A model generated the notes under the pieces. It was not told the origin of the DNA, ran no database searches, and saw nothing but the letters and a program-made list of their open reading frames with translations. The translations under genes were made by a program, and so were the position numbers. Below are positions 27,701 through 42,700 of a DNA stretch of 64,000 nt, in pieces. This DNA is from Colias croceus (Eukaryota > Arthropoda > Insecta > Lepidoptera > Pieridae), in contig NC_059554.1 of NCBI RefSeq assembly GCF_905220415.1, positions 9,139,001 through 9,203,000 on the forward strand. Direction: 5' to 3'. The stretch's first letter is position 1; each line of letters opens with the position of its first letter.

Positions 27701-30700
27701 TATGTTACCTTTGAAGCATCAGTTAAGATTGTTATTGTATACGTAAAAATAGCTGCTTGGATCTGTATAAAATAATGGTACATATTTAGATAATATCCTG
27801 ATTAGCACATAGAAGAAGCGTTTATTTTATTAGTAGCTTACCGCCCGCGGCTTCGCCCGCTTTGTCTAAAACCTAATAAATTATATACTTAAACCTTCCT
27901 CTAAACGAATCACTCTATCTAATAAAAACATCATCACATCAAAATCCGTTGCGTAGTTTTAAAGATTTTAGCATACAAAGGGACATAGGGACAGAGAAAG
28001 CGACTTTGTTTTATACTTTGTAGTGAAGATTTATATTTTCATCAATAATATTATCATGTAATTTATCAATCTACACAGTCTGAATGTTCGACTTTTACTT
28101 ATGAGTAGAATTGATTTATTCCATGTCGGTATTGTTTAGCAATTTCATGAAATACCGATTGACCTCGCCTTTGTTAGAAATACCTTTACATTAATAACAT
28201 TCTAGGAACGCGTAATTTTACCCAATCTCCTGGGAAACGCAGTTATTCTTTGCGTGTTAGGACTATTAATCAAAGATATCAGTAGAAATAGATTTTGGAT
28301 GAGTTTAGTTTTTTGGAGATTAGGCAGTTTATCTGGTAGGAACCGGTTTAATAGTAATAAACCTATATGTTTTGGCTCCTACATAAGAGTCTTAACCTTT
28401 TAGTCAGTTGGTATTTAAATGCGAAGAATTTTTTTCGACCCGTCTTTAATAGCCTTGCTCGTACCAGTATTGCACGACAATCTGTTTATTAATCTTAATA
28501 TTAATATCGTATTATCATATTTTGGTGAAGCGATACTGTAATAATAATGTCCTGCTGTCCATTACAGTCTTTATAATCATTTATTTAATGCGTCATTAAG
28601 TAATACCGAAATTTATTATTCTGTATTCATGCTTTACTTTTGGAATATCAGACAGTCCATCATCCTCATAATATGTATAAATTAGTAAATGTGTACGAAA
28701 GATAAAAATACCTGAATTTAAATAATTATAATTTATGTAACTGTTACGTACTCTTCTCTATAAAATGTATTATGTAATGTATGAAAAAGCAAGTGATACA
28801 GGTAATAAAAAAACCTTATTTCAATTGTGAAAGAATCTGTTCTAGTATCCGTACAACAAAATCGAAGAAAAATAAATAAAAACAAATTGTGATTCATGTT
28901 AACAATCCCTTGCAAAAGCGGTTAAGAAACAAGACAAAAACAAAGCATTACAGAAGATCTCACAATTAACCAGAAATGGTACAGAGTATAAAAAGCAAGG
29001 AAAAAACGTGTATCAATAATACAGGAGCTTTCTGTAAAGCGGGATATCTCATACATATTCAATATGTATTTATTCTCCTATTGCTTTGCTCATTAGTGAT
29101 TATTTTCAACCGGTCGATTGAATATTATACGCGTCCATTACATACTATAATTTATATTTGTAAAGAAATTGAATTGTCTTTAAGAGAACTATTTTATTGA
29201 ATTCACTTTACTAATAGGTTATAGTTGGAATATAGGACTGAATAGGAACCCTACACTGTGAAGTCTAACAATTCTGATATTTAGCTAGCTTTTATATAAA
29301 GGGAATATCTCTGGGTATTGTGAATCGACTTTTAAAAGACACTTGACTATTTGGAAGTATCAAAAACAGTTAGAATATAATACGAATTATGGTCCCTAAC
29401 TATTTCAACTGCTATTTTGTTAGCTTTAAAATAAAGGGAACATCTCTAATTGTACGACATATCGAACATCGCTGAATTCATTGAAATGTTGGATTTTTTT
29501 AGTATCGCTAGATTTTAGTAGGAATTTTAAAGCCATTGTTATATTAATACATCAGAAGCAGCTAGCAATTTTGTATAAACAGCATAGGTAGTAATTTAAT
29601 AACAAGTCTTAATATATAGTTGGCCTAAACTATTATATTTTCTTAATATACTCGCATTTTCGTCTACTGTACTTTAAAATTTCCTCGTTCGCTTTTATTT
29701 GTGCTTCCTGTTAAGCTAGTGCTGTCATATATTATTTAATAAAGGATTTATATTTCTCCTTGCGTTATTCTTGATAATTATTTTTCATTGTATCGAAAAT
29801 ATTATGTTCTTATTATTTGAGATAAAGCAATTTGATGAAAAGTTATGAAACACTGTTTGAGGAATATTTGTTATTTTGTTTGACACTTGATGTTTTTAAC
29901 TTATTTTTAAACAAAGGAATAGTGATAACAATTTCTTATTAAATGAGGACCTAAAAGTTTCCAGATCTTTTCAGTGTGTATGGATATTTTGTCGATTCTT
30001 TTCGACATTAAAAATCTACTAACTGTATTATATTTATACTAATATTATAAAGCTGAAGAGTTTGTTTGTTTGAACGCGCTAATGTCAGGAACTACTAGTC
30101 CGATTTGAAAAATACGAGAAAAACTCGTAATGAAAAATTAGTTTTATTGAGCTTTTATTAAACCTGTTCACAGTGAATACATTTTAAGTGTTGAGTTGTC
30201 ATCTTACTAGGTTCTTTGGCATGCCCATTAAAGAGGTCTTATTCTCCTTATTTCAAGATTCCCATTAAGTTTTTATACATTGGTCATCAAAAAATACTTT
30301 TCATTTATTCATCGCATTAACACGGTTCATTTTAATGTTCTTCCCACTTTAAGCGGCTTAACCACAACGACACGTCATATTTTGATGATGACTTATTAAT
30401 AAGATAAGCCCAGAGGACAGTTGACGTCATCAGATCGATCGATGCCATACATATTCAAGCTGGGACACAATTAGCTCCATAGTTTTGAGTGCGACCACCA
30501 ATTATATCTGCGGTTCGCTTTTTGCCAGTAATTTGAATTGTCGAGTGCTGCTTTCCCATTGGTGTTTAAATTAGAAATTTGCAACGTTTGCGAGGTAGAG
30601 AAATTAAGGCATAGCAATTGCTCGTTAGGTTGTATTTTGGTTTTGGTGATTATATTTTAAATTATGATATGTTACCAGTTACGATGATCACTACATAGTA

Positions 30701-33700
30701 TAAAACATAGTCGCTTTCTGTCCATAGGGACAGAAAGCGACTATGAGATAAGATTTAAGCATACAAAGGGACATAGGTCCCTTTGTATGCTTAAATCTTT
30801 AAAACTACACAACGGATTTTGATGCGGTTTATTTTATTAGATAGCGTGATTTAAGAGGAAGGTTTTATATAATTTATTAGGTTTTAGACAAAGCGGGCGA
30901 AGCCGCGGGCGGTAAGCTAGTTTAGTATACTTTTGCAATTTGAAAAATAAATTCAACTATTTTCTTGTTTAACAATGTTCTCCTTTTTCAATAGATATAA
31001 TATTATTACATAATATACAATAAACAACATGCCTGTTACTGTTAATGCAAATAACGTACGTATTATTTTTTCCTATACTTACATCTCCAATGTACATTCA
31101 ATTCTATTATGCTGGCCATACACCATACTTCCTATCGTCCGTTCGGCATGATGCTACCGATTGGATCAGTTAGAACTGACCATGTGTGGGAGTGGATTGG
31201 CATTATTTGGCATGATAGTTATACTTGACGGAACAATCGAATTTCGATTCTTTTGGCTTGATCATGGCGATTGGTGTATGGCGGTATGCGATCGTCACTT
31301 CAGTCTGGTCAAGATTTTTCGTCCAAGCTGAAGCGTAGGCGCTTCGCTCGCTTGGTCGATAAATATGAAAGTATATGGATGTTTAGATGTCAACGGTTAC
31401 GGATTCGGATAAGATTTGTTTGGGAGATAGATGAAGTACCAGATTACTTAACACATTGGGTACTTCTCATTAAATAGGTATTTATATATAACAACAATTT
31501 TCCCGGCATATAATCCTTTTTTTGTTTCATTTTTACGAATATACGCCCAAAACGGCTAAAACATCGTCGTCTGTCACCGGTGACGCCATGGCTTCAACTG
31601 AACGTTGCTGCCGATTGGACAATTCAAACGTTGTGTGTGTGGTCTCTATCGTTCATCTGAAACTATCGTTCATCTGAAAAATAAATTCGAATATTTTCTC
31701 CTTTTTCAATAAATTATTACATAATATACAAGGTGATACTATACAACATGCCTATTACTGTTAATGCAAATAACATAGGTATTATTTTTTCCTATACATC
31801 TCCAATGTACATTCAATTCTATAATAGATTGATCGATATTCTTTGTCCAACCAAACTATTTTTACGTTACAGATGAATAAGTAACAATAGATATCATTGC
31901 TACAGCAATAAATAATAAATACAGTTACCAATAAAAAATACAAACGGTATTACAGGGCTTACGTATTAAAAAGGGACCTCTATTATTCCATTTGTACAAA
32001 CCTCGTACCAAATATTATCGAGCTTTTTTTCGATGCGCGGAATACTATAGCATAACATACATTGCTGGTTTTATTACAGACCAGTTAGTTGGATTGTATA
32101 GTGCAGTAGTAATGTACATTGCTTTAATAAATGTTATATCCATACCAGTCCAGTTATTAAGAGGGGATCAACTGCTTTCGACACGTCCACCATTTATTGT
32201 TAGCGGTGAATTCACGATTTACATACAAACCAGGCTAACTAATCTCTTGTATAGTGGATCTAGATCGGATTTTGTGTGAAAAATTACGTATTTCAAGTTT
32301 GTTACTGCATTGAACTGCGCTTGTATTGATTTTGCGTTCAGCTTTCAGCACGGTTTTGGAAGCAATTTAACATATTTTGGTTTATCTGTGCTAGGATGCA
32401 ATTTTGAAATAGAAAGCAAACAAAATAGCAATTACGGGAATGAGTTTACATTTCTATTTGGGAATGATGAATACAGAATAATATTCTGTTCTAGAGTTAA
32501 TTTACATTGAAATAAATATTAGAAATTATCCATATCGAAAGAAATATAGAATATAGATATTGACTTTTAAGACTTTATGGAAATTATGCCTGAAGTTATA
32601 GTAACTTTCCCAATATTATTATAGTAAATTTATTTTATTTTAAAACTAGCGGCTCGCCCCGGCTTCGCCCGTGGTACATATTTCGCAATAAAAGGTAGCC
32701 TATGTTCTTTCTCAGGGTCTAAAGATTGTGCCAAATTTCATCAAAATCGGTTGAGAGGTTTATGCGTGAAAACCATACATATATACATACATAATTACAA
32801 ACTTTTCCTCTTTATAATATTAGTATAGATAACACCGACGCGACGTCAGTATCAACACAAATTACTAAATAGTTACTACGTATCAAGTCTAATTTAATGG
32901 CAGTTCCTTGTAATATATTAAACAAACACTGAATATCTCGGTTACATTTTTGCATGATTGTATCACACATGCCATGGTTAATGAACATCGCTTCAATGAT
33001 TTAATTGTTCGCCATAATGAAGCCCTAAGGGCTCGACTCACTACGCAGTGTGATATCGAATATTAGGGATTAAGATATTAACATGGTACTTGTATACTTA
33101 CTTGAATGTATGCAATCTTTAGTTTCTATTATGTAAAGTTAAAGGTTTATCTTCTTTATTTCAAGTTTTATTGATTGACAAAGCATTGTATAGTTGACTA
33201 TTGCGACTTCTTTACAACGCTTACTTTTTAGCATTTTTAAAAATTGCCTGCCTCGTTTTTGCAAATTTTAAAAAATAAGTTACTAACTTAAAATGCAATA
33301 ATCAGAAAACTGTTTAAATAAAAGAATGTGAAATTATATAATGTTAAATATAATTAACAGAGATATGTATCTCTGATAATCGAAAAATAACAATTCATAT
33401 TGTCTCGATATAATTATATACTTAAACCTTCCTCTAAACGAATCACTCTATCTAATAAAAACATCATCACATCAAAATCCGTTGCGTAGTTTTAAAGATT
33501 TTAGCATACAAAGGGACATAGGGACAGAGAAAGCGACTTTGTTTTATACTTTGTAGTGAAGATTTATATTTTCATCAATAATATTATCATGTAATTTATC
33601 AATCTACACAGTCTGAATGTTCGACTTTTACTTATGAGTAGAATTGATTTATTCCATGTCGGTATTGTTTAGCAATTTCATGAAATACCGATTGACCTCG

Positions 33701-36700
33701 CCTTTGTTAGAAATACCTTTACATTAATAACATTCTAGGAACGCGTAATTTTACCCAATCTCCTGGGAAACGCAGTTATTCTTTGCGTGTTAGGACTATT
33801 AATCAAAGATATCAGTAGAAATAGATTTTGGATGAGTTTAGTTTTTTGGAGATTAGGCAGTTTATCTGGTAGGAACCGGTTTAATAGTAATAAACCTATA
33901 TGTTTTGGCTCCTACATAAGAGTCTTAACCTTTTAGTCAGTTGGTATTTAAATGCGAAGAATTTTTTTCGACCCGTCTTTAATAGCCTTGCTCGTACCAG
34001 TATTGCACGACAATCTGTTTATTAATCTTAATATTAATATCGTATTATCATATTTTGGTGAAGCGATACTGTAATAATAATGTCCTGCTGTCCATTACAG
34101 TCTTTATAATCATTTATTTAATGCGTCATTAAGTAATACCGAAATTTATTATTCTGTATTCATGCTTTACTTTTGGAATATCAGACAGTCCATCATCCTC
34201 ATAATATGTATAAATTAGTAAATGTGTACGAAAGATAAAAATACCTGAATTTAAATAATTATAATTTATGTAACTGTTACGTACTCTTCTCTATAAAATG
34301 TATTATGTAATGTATGAAAAAGCAAGTGATACAGGTAATAAAAAAACCTTATTTCAATTGTGAAAGAATCTGTTCTAGTATCCGTACAACAAAATCGAAG
34401 AAAAATAAATAAAAACAAATTGTGATTCATGTTAACAATCCCTTGCAAAAGCGGTTAAGAAACAAGACAAAAACAAAGCATTACAGAAGATCTCACAATT
34501 AACCAGAAATGGTACAGAGTATAAAAAGCAAGGAAAAAACGTGTATCAATAATACAGGAGCTTTCTGTAAAGCGGGATATCTCATACATATTCAATATGT
34601 ATTTATTCTCCTATTGCTTTGCTCATTAGTGATTATTTTCAACCGGTCGATTGAATATTATACGCGTCCATTACATACTATAATTTATATTTGTAAAGAA
34701 ATTGAATTGTCTTTAAGAGAACTATTTTATTGAATTCACTTTACTAATAGGTTATAGTTGGAATATAGGACTGAATAGGAACCCTACACTGTGAAGTCTA
34801 ACAATTCTGATATTTAGCTAGCTTTTATATAAAGGGAATATCTCTGGGTATTGTGAATCGACTTTTAAAAGACACTTGACTATTTGGAAGTATCAAAAAC
34901 AGTTAGAATATAATACGAATTATGGTCCCTAACTATTTCAACTGCTATTTTGTTAGCTTTAAAATAAAGGGAACATCTCTAATTGTACGACATATCGAAC
35001 ATCGCTGAATTCATTGAAATGTTGGATTTTTTTAGTATCGCTAGATTTTAGTAGGAATTTTAAAGCCATTGTTATATTAATACATCAGAAGCAGCTAGCA
35101 ATTTTGTATAAACAGCATAGGTAGTAATTTAATAACAAGTCTTAATATATAGTTGGCCTAAACTATTATATTTTCTTAATATACTCGCATTTTCGTCTAC
35201 TGTACTTTAAAATTTCCTCGTTCGCTTTTATTTGTGCTTCCTGTTAAGCTAGTGCTGTCATATATTATTTAATAAAGGATTTATATTTCTCCTTGCGTTA
35301 TTCTTGATAATTATTTTTCATTGTATCGAAAATATTATGTTCTTATTATTTGAGATAAAGCAATTTGATGAAAAGTTATGAAACACTGTTTGAGGAATAT
35401 TTGTTATTTTGTTTGACACTTGATGTTTTTAACTTATTTTTAAACAAAGGAATAGTGATAACAATTTCTTATTAAATGAGGACCTAAAAGTTTCCAGATC
35501 TTTTCAGTGTGTATGGATATTTTGTCGATTCTTTTCGACATTAAAAATCTACTAACTGTATTATATTTATACTAATATTATAAAGCTGAAGAGTTTGTTT
35601 GTTTGAACGCGCTAATGTCAGGAACTACTAGTCCGATTTGAAAAATACGAGAAAAACTCGTAATGAAAAATTAGTTTTATTGAGCTTTTATTAAACCTGT
35701 TCACAGTGAATACATTTTAAGTGTTGAGTTGTCATCTTACTAGGTTCTTTGGCATGCCCATTAAAGAGGTCTTATTCTCCTTATTTCAAGATTCCCATTA
35801 AGTTTTTATACATTGGTCATCAAAAAATACTTTTCATTTATTCATCGCATTAACACGGTTCATTTTAATGTTCTTCCCACTTTAAGCGGCTTAACCACAA
35901 CGACACGTCATATTTTGATGATGACTTATTAATAAGATAAGCCCAGAGGACAGTTGACGTCATCAGATCGATCGATGCCATACATATTCAAGCTGGGACA
36001 CAATTAGCTCCATAGTTTTGAGTGCGACCACCAATTATATCTGCGGTTCGCTTTTTGCCAGTAATTTGAATTGTCGAGTGCTGCTTTCCCATTGGTGTTT
36101 AAATTAGAAATTTGCAACGTTTGCGAGGTAGAGAAATTAAGGCATAGCAATTGCTCGTTAGGTTGTATTTTGGTTTTGGTGATTATATTTTAAATTATGA
36201 TATGTTACCAGTTACGATGATCACTACATAGTATAAAACATAGTCGCTTTCTGTCCATAGGGACAGAAAGCGACTATGAGATAAGATTTAAGCATACAAA
36301 GGGACATAGGTCCCTTTGTATGCTTAAATCTTTAAAACTACACAACGGATTTTGATGCGGTTTATTTTATTAGATAGCGTGATTTAAGAGGAAGGTTTTA
36401 TATAATTTATTAGGTTTTAGACAAAGCGGGCGAAGCCGCGGGCGGTAAGCTAGTTTAGTATACTTTTGCAATTTGAAAAATAAATTCAACTATTTTCTTG
36501 TTTAACAATGTTCTCCTTTTTCAATAGATATAATATTATTACATAATATACAATAAACAACATGCCTGTTACTGTTAATGCAAATAACGTACGTATTATT
36601 TTTTCCTATACTTACATCTCCAATGTACATTCAATTCTATTATGCTGGCCATACACCATACTTCCTATCGTCCGTTCGGCATGATGCTACCGATTGGATC

Positions 36701-39700
36701 AGTTAGAACTGACCATGTGTGGGAGTGGATTGGCATTATTTGGCATGATAGTTATACTTGACGGAACAATCGAATTTCGATTCTTTTGGCTTGATCATGG
36801 CGATTGGTGTATGGCGGTATGCGATCGTCACTTCAGTCTGGTCAAGATTTTTCGTCCAAGCTGAAGCGTAGGCGCTTCGCTCGCTTGGTCGATAAATATG
36901 AAAGTATATGGATGTTTAGATGTCAACGGTTACGGATTCGGATAAGATTTGTTTGGGAGATAGATGAAGTACCAGATTACTTAACACATTGGGTACTTCT
37001 CATTAAATAGGTATTTATATATAACAACAATTTTCCCGGCATATAATCCTTTTTTTGTTTCATTTTTACGAATATACGCCCAAAACGGCTAAAACATCGT
37101 CGTCTGTCACCGGTGACGCCATGGCTTCAACTGAACGTTGCTGCCGATTGGACAATTCAAACGTTGTGTGTGTGGTCTCTATCGTTCATCTGAAACTATC
37201 GTTCATCTGAAAAATAAATTCGAATATTTTCTCCTTTTTCAATAAATTATTACATAATATACAAGGTGATACTATACAACATGCCTATTACTGTTAATGC
37301 AAATAACATAGGTATTATTTTTTCCTATACATCTCCAATGTACATTCAATTCTATAATAGATTGATCGATATTCTTTGTCCAACCAAACTATTTTTACGT
37401 TACAGATGAATAAGTAACAATAGATATCATTGCTACAGCAATAAATAATAAATACAGTTACCAATAAAAAATACAAACGGTATTACAGGGCTTACGTATT
37501 AAAAAGGGACCTCTATTATTCCATTTGTACAAACCTCGTACCAAATATTATCGAGCTTTTTTTCGATGCGCGGAATACTATAGCATAACATACATTGCTG
37601 GTTTTATTACAGACCAGTTAGTTGGATTGTATAGTGCAGTAGTAATGTACATTGCTTTAATAAATGTTATATCCATACCAGTCCAGTTATTAAGAGGGGA
37701 TCAACTGCTTTCGACACGTCCACCATTTATTGTTAGCGGTGAATTCACGATTTACATACAAACCAGGCTAACTAATCTCTTGTATAGTGGATCTAGATCG
37801 GATTTTGTGTGAAAAATTACGTATTTCAAGTTTGTTACTGCATTGAACTGCGCTTGTATTGATTTTGCGTTCAGCTTTCAGCACGGTTTTGGAAGCAATT
37901 TAACATATTTTGGTTTATCTGTGCTAGGATGCAATTTTGAAATAGAAAGCAAACAAAATAGCAATTACGGGAATGAGTTTACATTTCTATTTGGGAATGA
38001 TGAATACAGAATAATATTCTGTTCTAGAGTTAATTTACATTGAAATAAATATTAGAAATTATCCATATCGAAAGAAATATAGAATATAGATATTGACTTT
38101 TAAGACTTTATGGAAATTATGCCTGAAGTTATAGTAACTTTCCCAATATTATTATAGTAAATTTATTTTATTTTAAAACTAGCGGCTCGCCCCGGCTTCG
38201 CCCGTGGTACATATTTCGCAATAAAAGGTAGCCTATGTTCTTTCTCAGGGTCTAAAGATTGTGCCAAATTTCATCAAAATCGGTTGAGAGGTTTATGCGT
38301 GAAAACCATACATATATACATACATAATTACAAACTTTTCCTCTTTATAATATTAGTATAGATAACACCGACGCGACGTCAGTATCAACACAAATTACTA
38401 AATAGTTACTACGTATCAAGTCTAATTTAATGGCAGTTCCTTGTAATATATTAAACAAACACTGAATATCTCGGTTACATTTTTGCATGATTGTATCACA
38501 CATGCCATGGTTAATGAACATCGCTTCAATGATTTAATTGTTCGCCATAATGAAGCCCTAAGGGCTCGACTCACTACGCAGTGTGATATCGAATATTAGG
38601 GATTAAGATATTAACATGGTACTTGTATACTTACTTGAATGTATGCAATCTTTAGTTTCTATTATGTAAAGTTAAAGGTTTATCTTCTTTATTTCAAGTT
38701 TTATTGATTGACAAAGCATTGTATAGTTGACTATTGCGACTTCTTTACAACGCTTACTTTTTAGCATTTTTAAAAATTGCCTGCCTCGTTTTTGCAAATT
38801 TTAAAAAATAAGTTACTAACTTAAAATGCAATAATCAGAAAACTGTTTAAATAAAAGAATGTGAAATTATATAATGTTAAATATAATTAACAGAGATATG
38901 TATCTCTGATAATCGAAAAATAACAATTCATATTGTCTCGATACATAGAGAGAACACTTTAAGAACACAATAAATATTAAATAGTAATATAAAGATGAAT
39001 AAGAACCATTTTATTAAAGCGTTTAATTATATCGAGTATAGTCATCGATATCACTTCGCGCAGTGGGTAAGTATTCTAATATTTTTCTCTCACAAACCAC
39101 AATTAATCGAGTCAATAAAACATGCTTGTATTTGAATAAGAATTATCATGAATATGATTGTCTCATTATTTCATTTAAAATGGGTCCAAGGTCTAAAACA
39201 ATAATCAGTAAATATTCATAAATTAATAAAGTTATGTCAAAATGTAGGACTGTTTTTCAAAGTCTGTGCTTACGCAAAATAATGTAATTTTAATGTTGTA
39301 TATGTACAACATTTCTAATGCTGATTGAATTTTCGTCCAAACATATTAAGGGTAAACCGTCTCTACTTTTCCCACAAGACAAATACCAAAAGCCATATTT
39401 TGCTCCATATAGGTAATAAAAAACAGCATCCAAATAAAATAGCACAATGTGTGTAATAGTTTTCCTTCATTATTCACGTAAATGGGGGTAATTTGAAATA
39501 ATCATATGGGCCTTCCTCACGAACGCCGCTTATATTATATCAGAAGTACGCAGAATACACAAACAACGCTAGTAATGGTAATATGTTTGGTATAAGTGAG
39601 AAGATGAACGATTTTAATAAAAGGCAGGTTAAAGGAAGAATTTCTTTATGAGAAATCAAATGTACATCATAATCTGTATTATATAGAGTTCAAATTAATT

Positions 39701-42700
39701 AGCAAAGTGATAAGGACTGCGTTTGTAAGATGCTTTATTACTAGCAGTGATTTCTACGAAATAATAAAATTGATGAGGAAATAAATAAGCATAGCTTGCT
39801 TACAATTATTGGCGGCAGAGGGCCGTCGACCGGGCTCAGTGGCGTGCTTTGGAAGAGGCCTTCGTCCAGCAGTGGACGAACAAAGGCTGGTAATGTATGT
39901 GTGTATGTAGCTTGCTTCAACTATTAAAAATAACACACGCAATTGTGACAAGCTGGTGAAAAAAATAGACTTGTAGGCTTGTAGTTATAAATGTAAAGTA
40001 TAACCAACATGGAATAATTCCTAATTTACGTAGTCTTTAATCGCTCTCTCTTATGACTCGTATAACATATTTGTTAAGTGCCATCTTCAATTTCAGTTAG
40101 CACTTATTAATGGGCAAAGATAGTTCCACGTCATTGTTTACAAGTTTGTCTTTCATTTATTTAATTCCTGACTACAACGTGTTTACAAATGGATCGAATT
40201 AATTCAACGTATTGTTGAGATTCACTTACAGTTTCTTTTTCTAAAGCACTAAGTTCATACAAGTATGTACTTAGCTTTATCAAAATAAATTCTTATTCTT
40301 ATTCTTTTTAACTGCTCGTCCGGTTTTCATCCAAGTAGATATTTTTTGCAGGTTTATCAGTTGTTATCATAATCAAATTGGAGATGAATCCGACGAACCG
40401 AAACTTATTAAAATCCGTTCAGCTGTTTTTGAGTTATAAGTGGTGTATTTATAATAATATGTCTATGGAATACGATAAGCAGATGAATGAATTATTTAAC
40501 AAATTTCTAGCAAATACATGAAAAGGTTCCTAGCACATAGAACATAACCTAAAAACGTTAACAATTCCTGGACACTTCCCAAAAGGCCTCTAATCGGGTC
40601 AATACGAGCAATACAAAGGCCTAATTCTTCAAAGTTGTTAAGATCAAAGATCTCGTGTGAATCCTGTTACTCGCGACAAAAGCCTTAGAGGCGTCATTAA
40701 ATTCAAGCTTTACTTGTATTGACCTGTGTTTGACATGGTCTAGTTAATAGCGCCAGTTACAGGATGTTGGATTTAAAGCAATGGTGTGAATAGATTCGAC
40801 TTTTTGTTTAGTTGTGAACTACAAAATTAACAGAATAGTATCGAATATATTAAGTTATGTAAGAGTTCATTCATGATATTATATTCGTTGTTATGTTATG
40901 AATGCTTTATTTAATTTACTTACGCTTGATATAATTCCTTATTAAAGAAGACATGTTTTGTATCTTTTCAAATTTAATTATAAACACCATGATTTTAAAT
41001 AAGCTTCAAACAATTTAATACCCACACGTATTAAATATTTTGTGACTTCATATCAGCTGTTTAGATAAAATTATTTTGACAAAATTTAACTGCCAAATAA
41101 AAGACAATTCATGACCTACATCAGGCGAGTACAGTAAACGAGGCTCTAATGCGACACTGCTTATGGACAATGGACACTTTCACGTGCTTGCGACGTCCTT
41201 ACGCCTCTTGGCAGCCTTTACGATTTTAAATCTGCACTCGCGGAGATATTATTGTGATATACCTATAAAGGAAAAAAACATTATATAAGAGTATTTTTAG
41301 ACATCAAAGCTTTGAAAATTTGTATAATATTTTGTATGTGATTAATGAAAATGTGAGGTGATATTTTTTTGTCATATTTCCAAATTAGCATTAGCATTTT
41401 CCACGTGATAATAGTCATAATTTAATACAATAACCTTTGATTTAATCATTGCTCCTTCCTCGATAACGTTTTAGAATAATCGTAAATTAAGTTTTGTTTT
41501 ATATGAAAATCTCATCATAATCATAAATCTCCCATTTATCTCTGTTTATCTAAAATGGTAATTTGGATGCGATATTAATTATTATCCGAATTGTGACTTT
41601 ACTAATATCTAAGTAATAAATCAAGTGCTTATACTCGTTATTTTTTCAGATATAATCCAAGTGTGGTCCGCGCCAGGCGGGGAGACCCGCATGCCGTGTG
41701 ATCTCGCAGCATCAGCTCGGGATGTCGCCATGATGATGTGGTTTAAAGATGGCGACAGGATGCCCATATATACGTAAGATTTTCTTAATTCATAATATTA
41801 TAGACTAAGATTATAGTATACTTCTTTGAAGGTAAGTTTTTTTTCATATCGCAATGGAGAGCTTTTATGGTTTGATCTGTCATGAGTGTGGTGACTGAAA
41901 ATCAGTATCTATACATTACCTATGTAGTATGTACTCTATAATAGTAGGCGGTATACACAGAGCTAATAATATAGTGCAATACTTCTATATATTTTGTGTA
42001 TATGTATTTGAAACGTCGATTTAATATCGTCATATTAAAATCCGCTCCGAAATGTAAATTATTTTATTTATTTAAACACGACTTCTAATTGGTCAAAACA
42101 CCAACCTGACCTATCCCAATTGCGGACAAATACAGTCGCGAACAAAAGCACCTAGGCTATTTAATTACAACTCAAATCTATGTACTGTTGTGCAGATAAC
42201 TAATTTGGTAACAGTTGCGAATAACACGGGGCCACGATAAATTATCGTGCGAGGCGTTGACACGCTCTGAACTATGTGTATAATCGTGTTGACAGTTTCA
42301 TATCTTTATTAATTATCGTCAGGTATAGTCGAGAAGAAAAGGCATTCGGGTAATAAAATAATTTATAAGTTTAACTCGAGTTTTCCTTTGAGAAAGGATT
42401 CCTGGAATTTAAAGATTAAACGACGTTCTTTCTATTTGTGACGGAGTATACGATCCATAGTAGGAAATTAAACAAATTATTTTGGATTTATACTAAAACA
42501 TGAAACTAACTTTAACATATTATACTTAATATTTTGGAACTTTAGGTATATTGATAATAATTCTTTAATTAAACTGTCATAGTGCGCTTTCATAATATAA
42601 ATCTTTTTCCGCTTACTGATTATACATATTATATTCTATTGATGATATCATTTCTCCATCCGACTGTACGCATACGATTGAGGAATCGAGCTGCAAAACG

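Larger units (their letters stand above)
27878..33410. repeat. 5,533-bp tandem duplication, copy 1
   Basis: Every landmark in this unit recurs exactly 5,533 bases later, including all predicted ORFs with identical translations. No substitution or length change was seen in the stretches compared directly. The right end is ATTGTCTCGATA. It lies wholly within intron 1 and contains Helitron-like pieces, a double hairpin and a MITE cluster but no exon. See copy 2. Confidence 0.95.
10100..41649 (+). other. Intron 1 (about 31.5 kb)
   Basis: It runs between the exon 1 donor and the exon 2 acceptor. No further exon with a plausible protein was found inside it. Contents that could be named are listed separately. 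The stretches 12373-17684, 21101-23613, 23761-25285, 27183-27834 and 38944-39810 otherwise hold AT-rich sequence with only short chance ORFs. An intron this long is common for neuronal adhesion genes, and its size here is largely repeats and duplication. Confidence 0.6.

Noticed and set aside
28733..38043. Pairs of identical ORFs suggesting a duplicated gene
   Set aside because: They repeat only because of the 5,533-bp duplication; the frames are short, without recognisable domains, and cross TE fragments.
39001..39066. Possible alternative first exon (ATG followed by GTAAGT)
   Set aside because: The predicted peptide has no hydrophobic signal sequence, unlike the exon at 10027.
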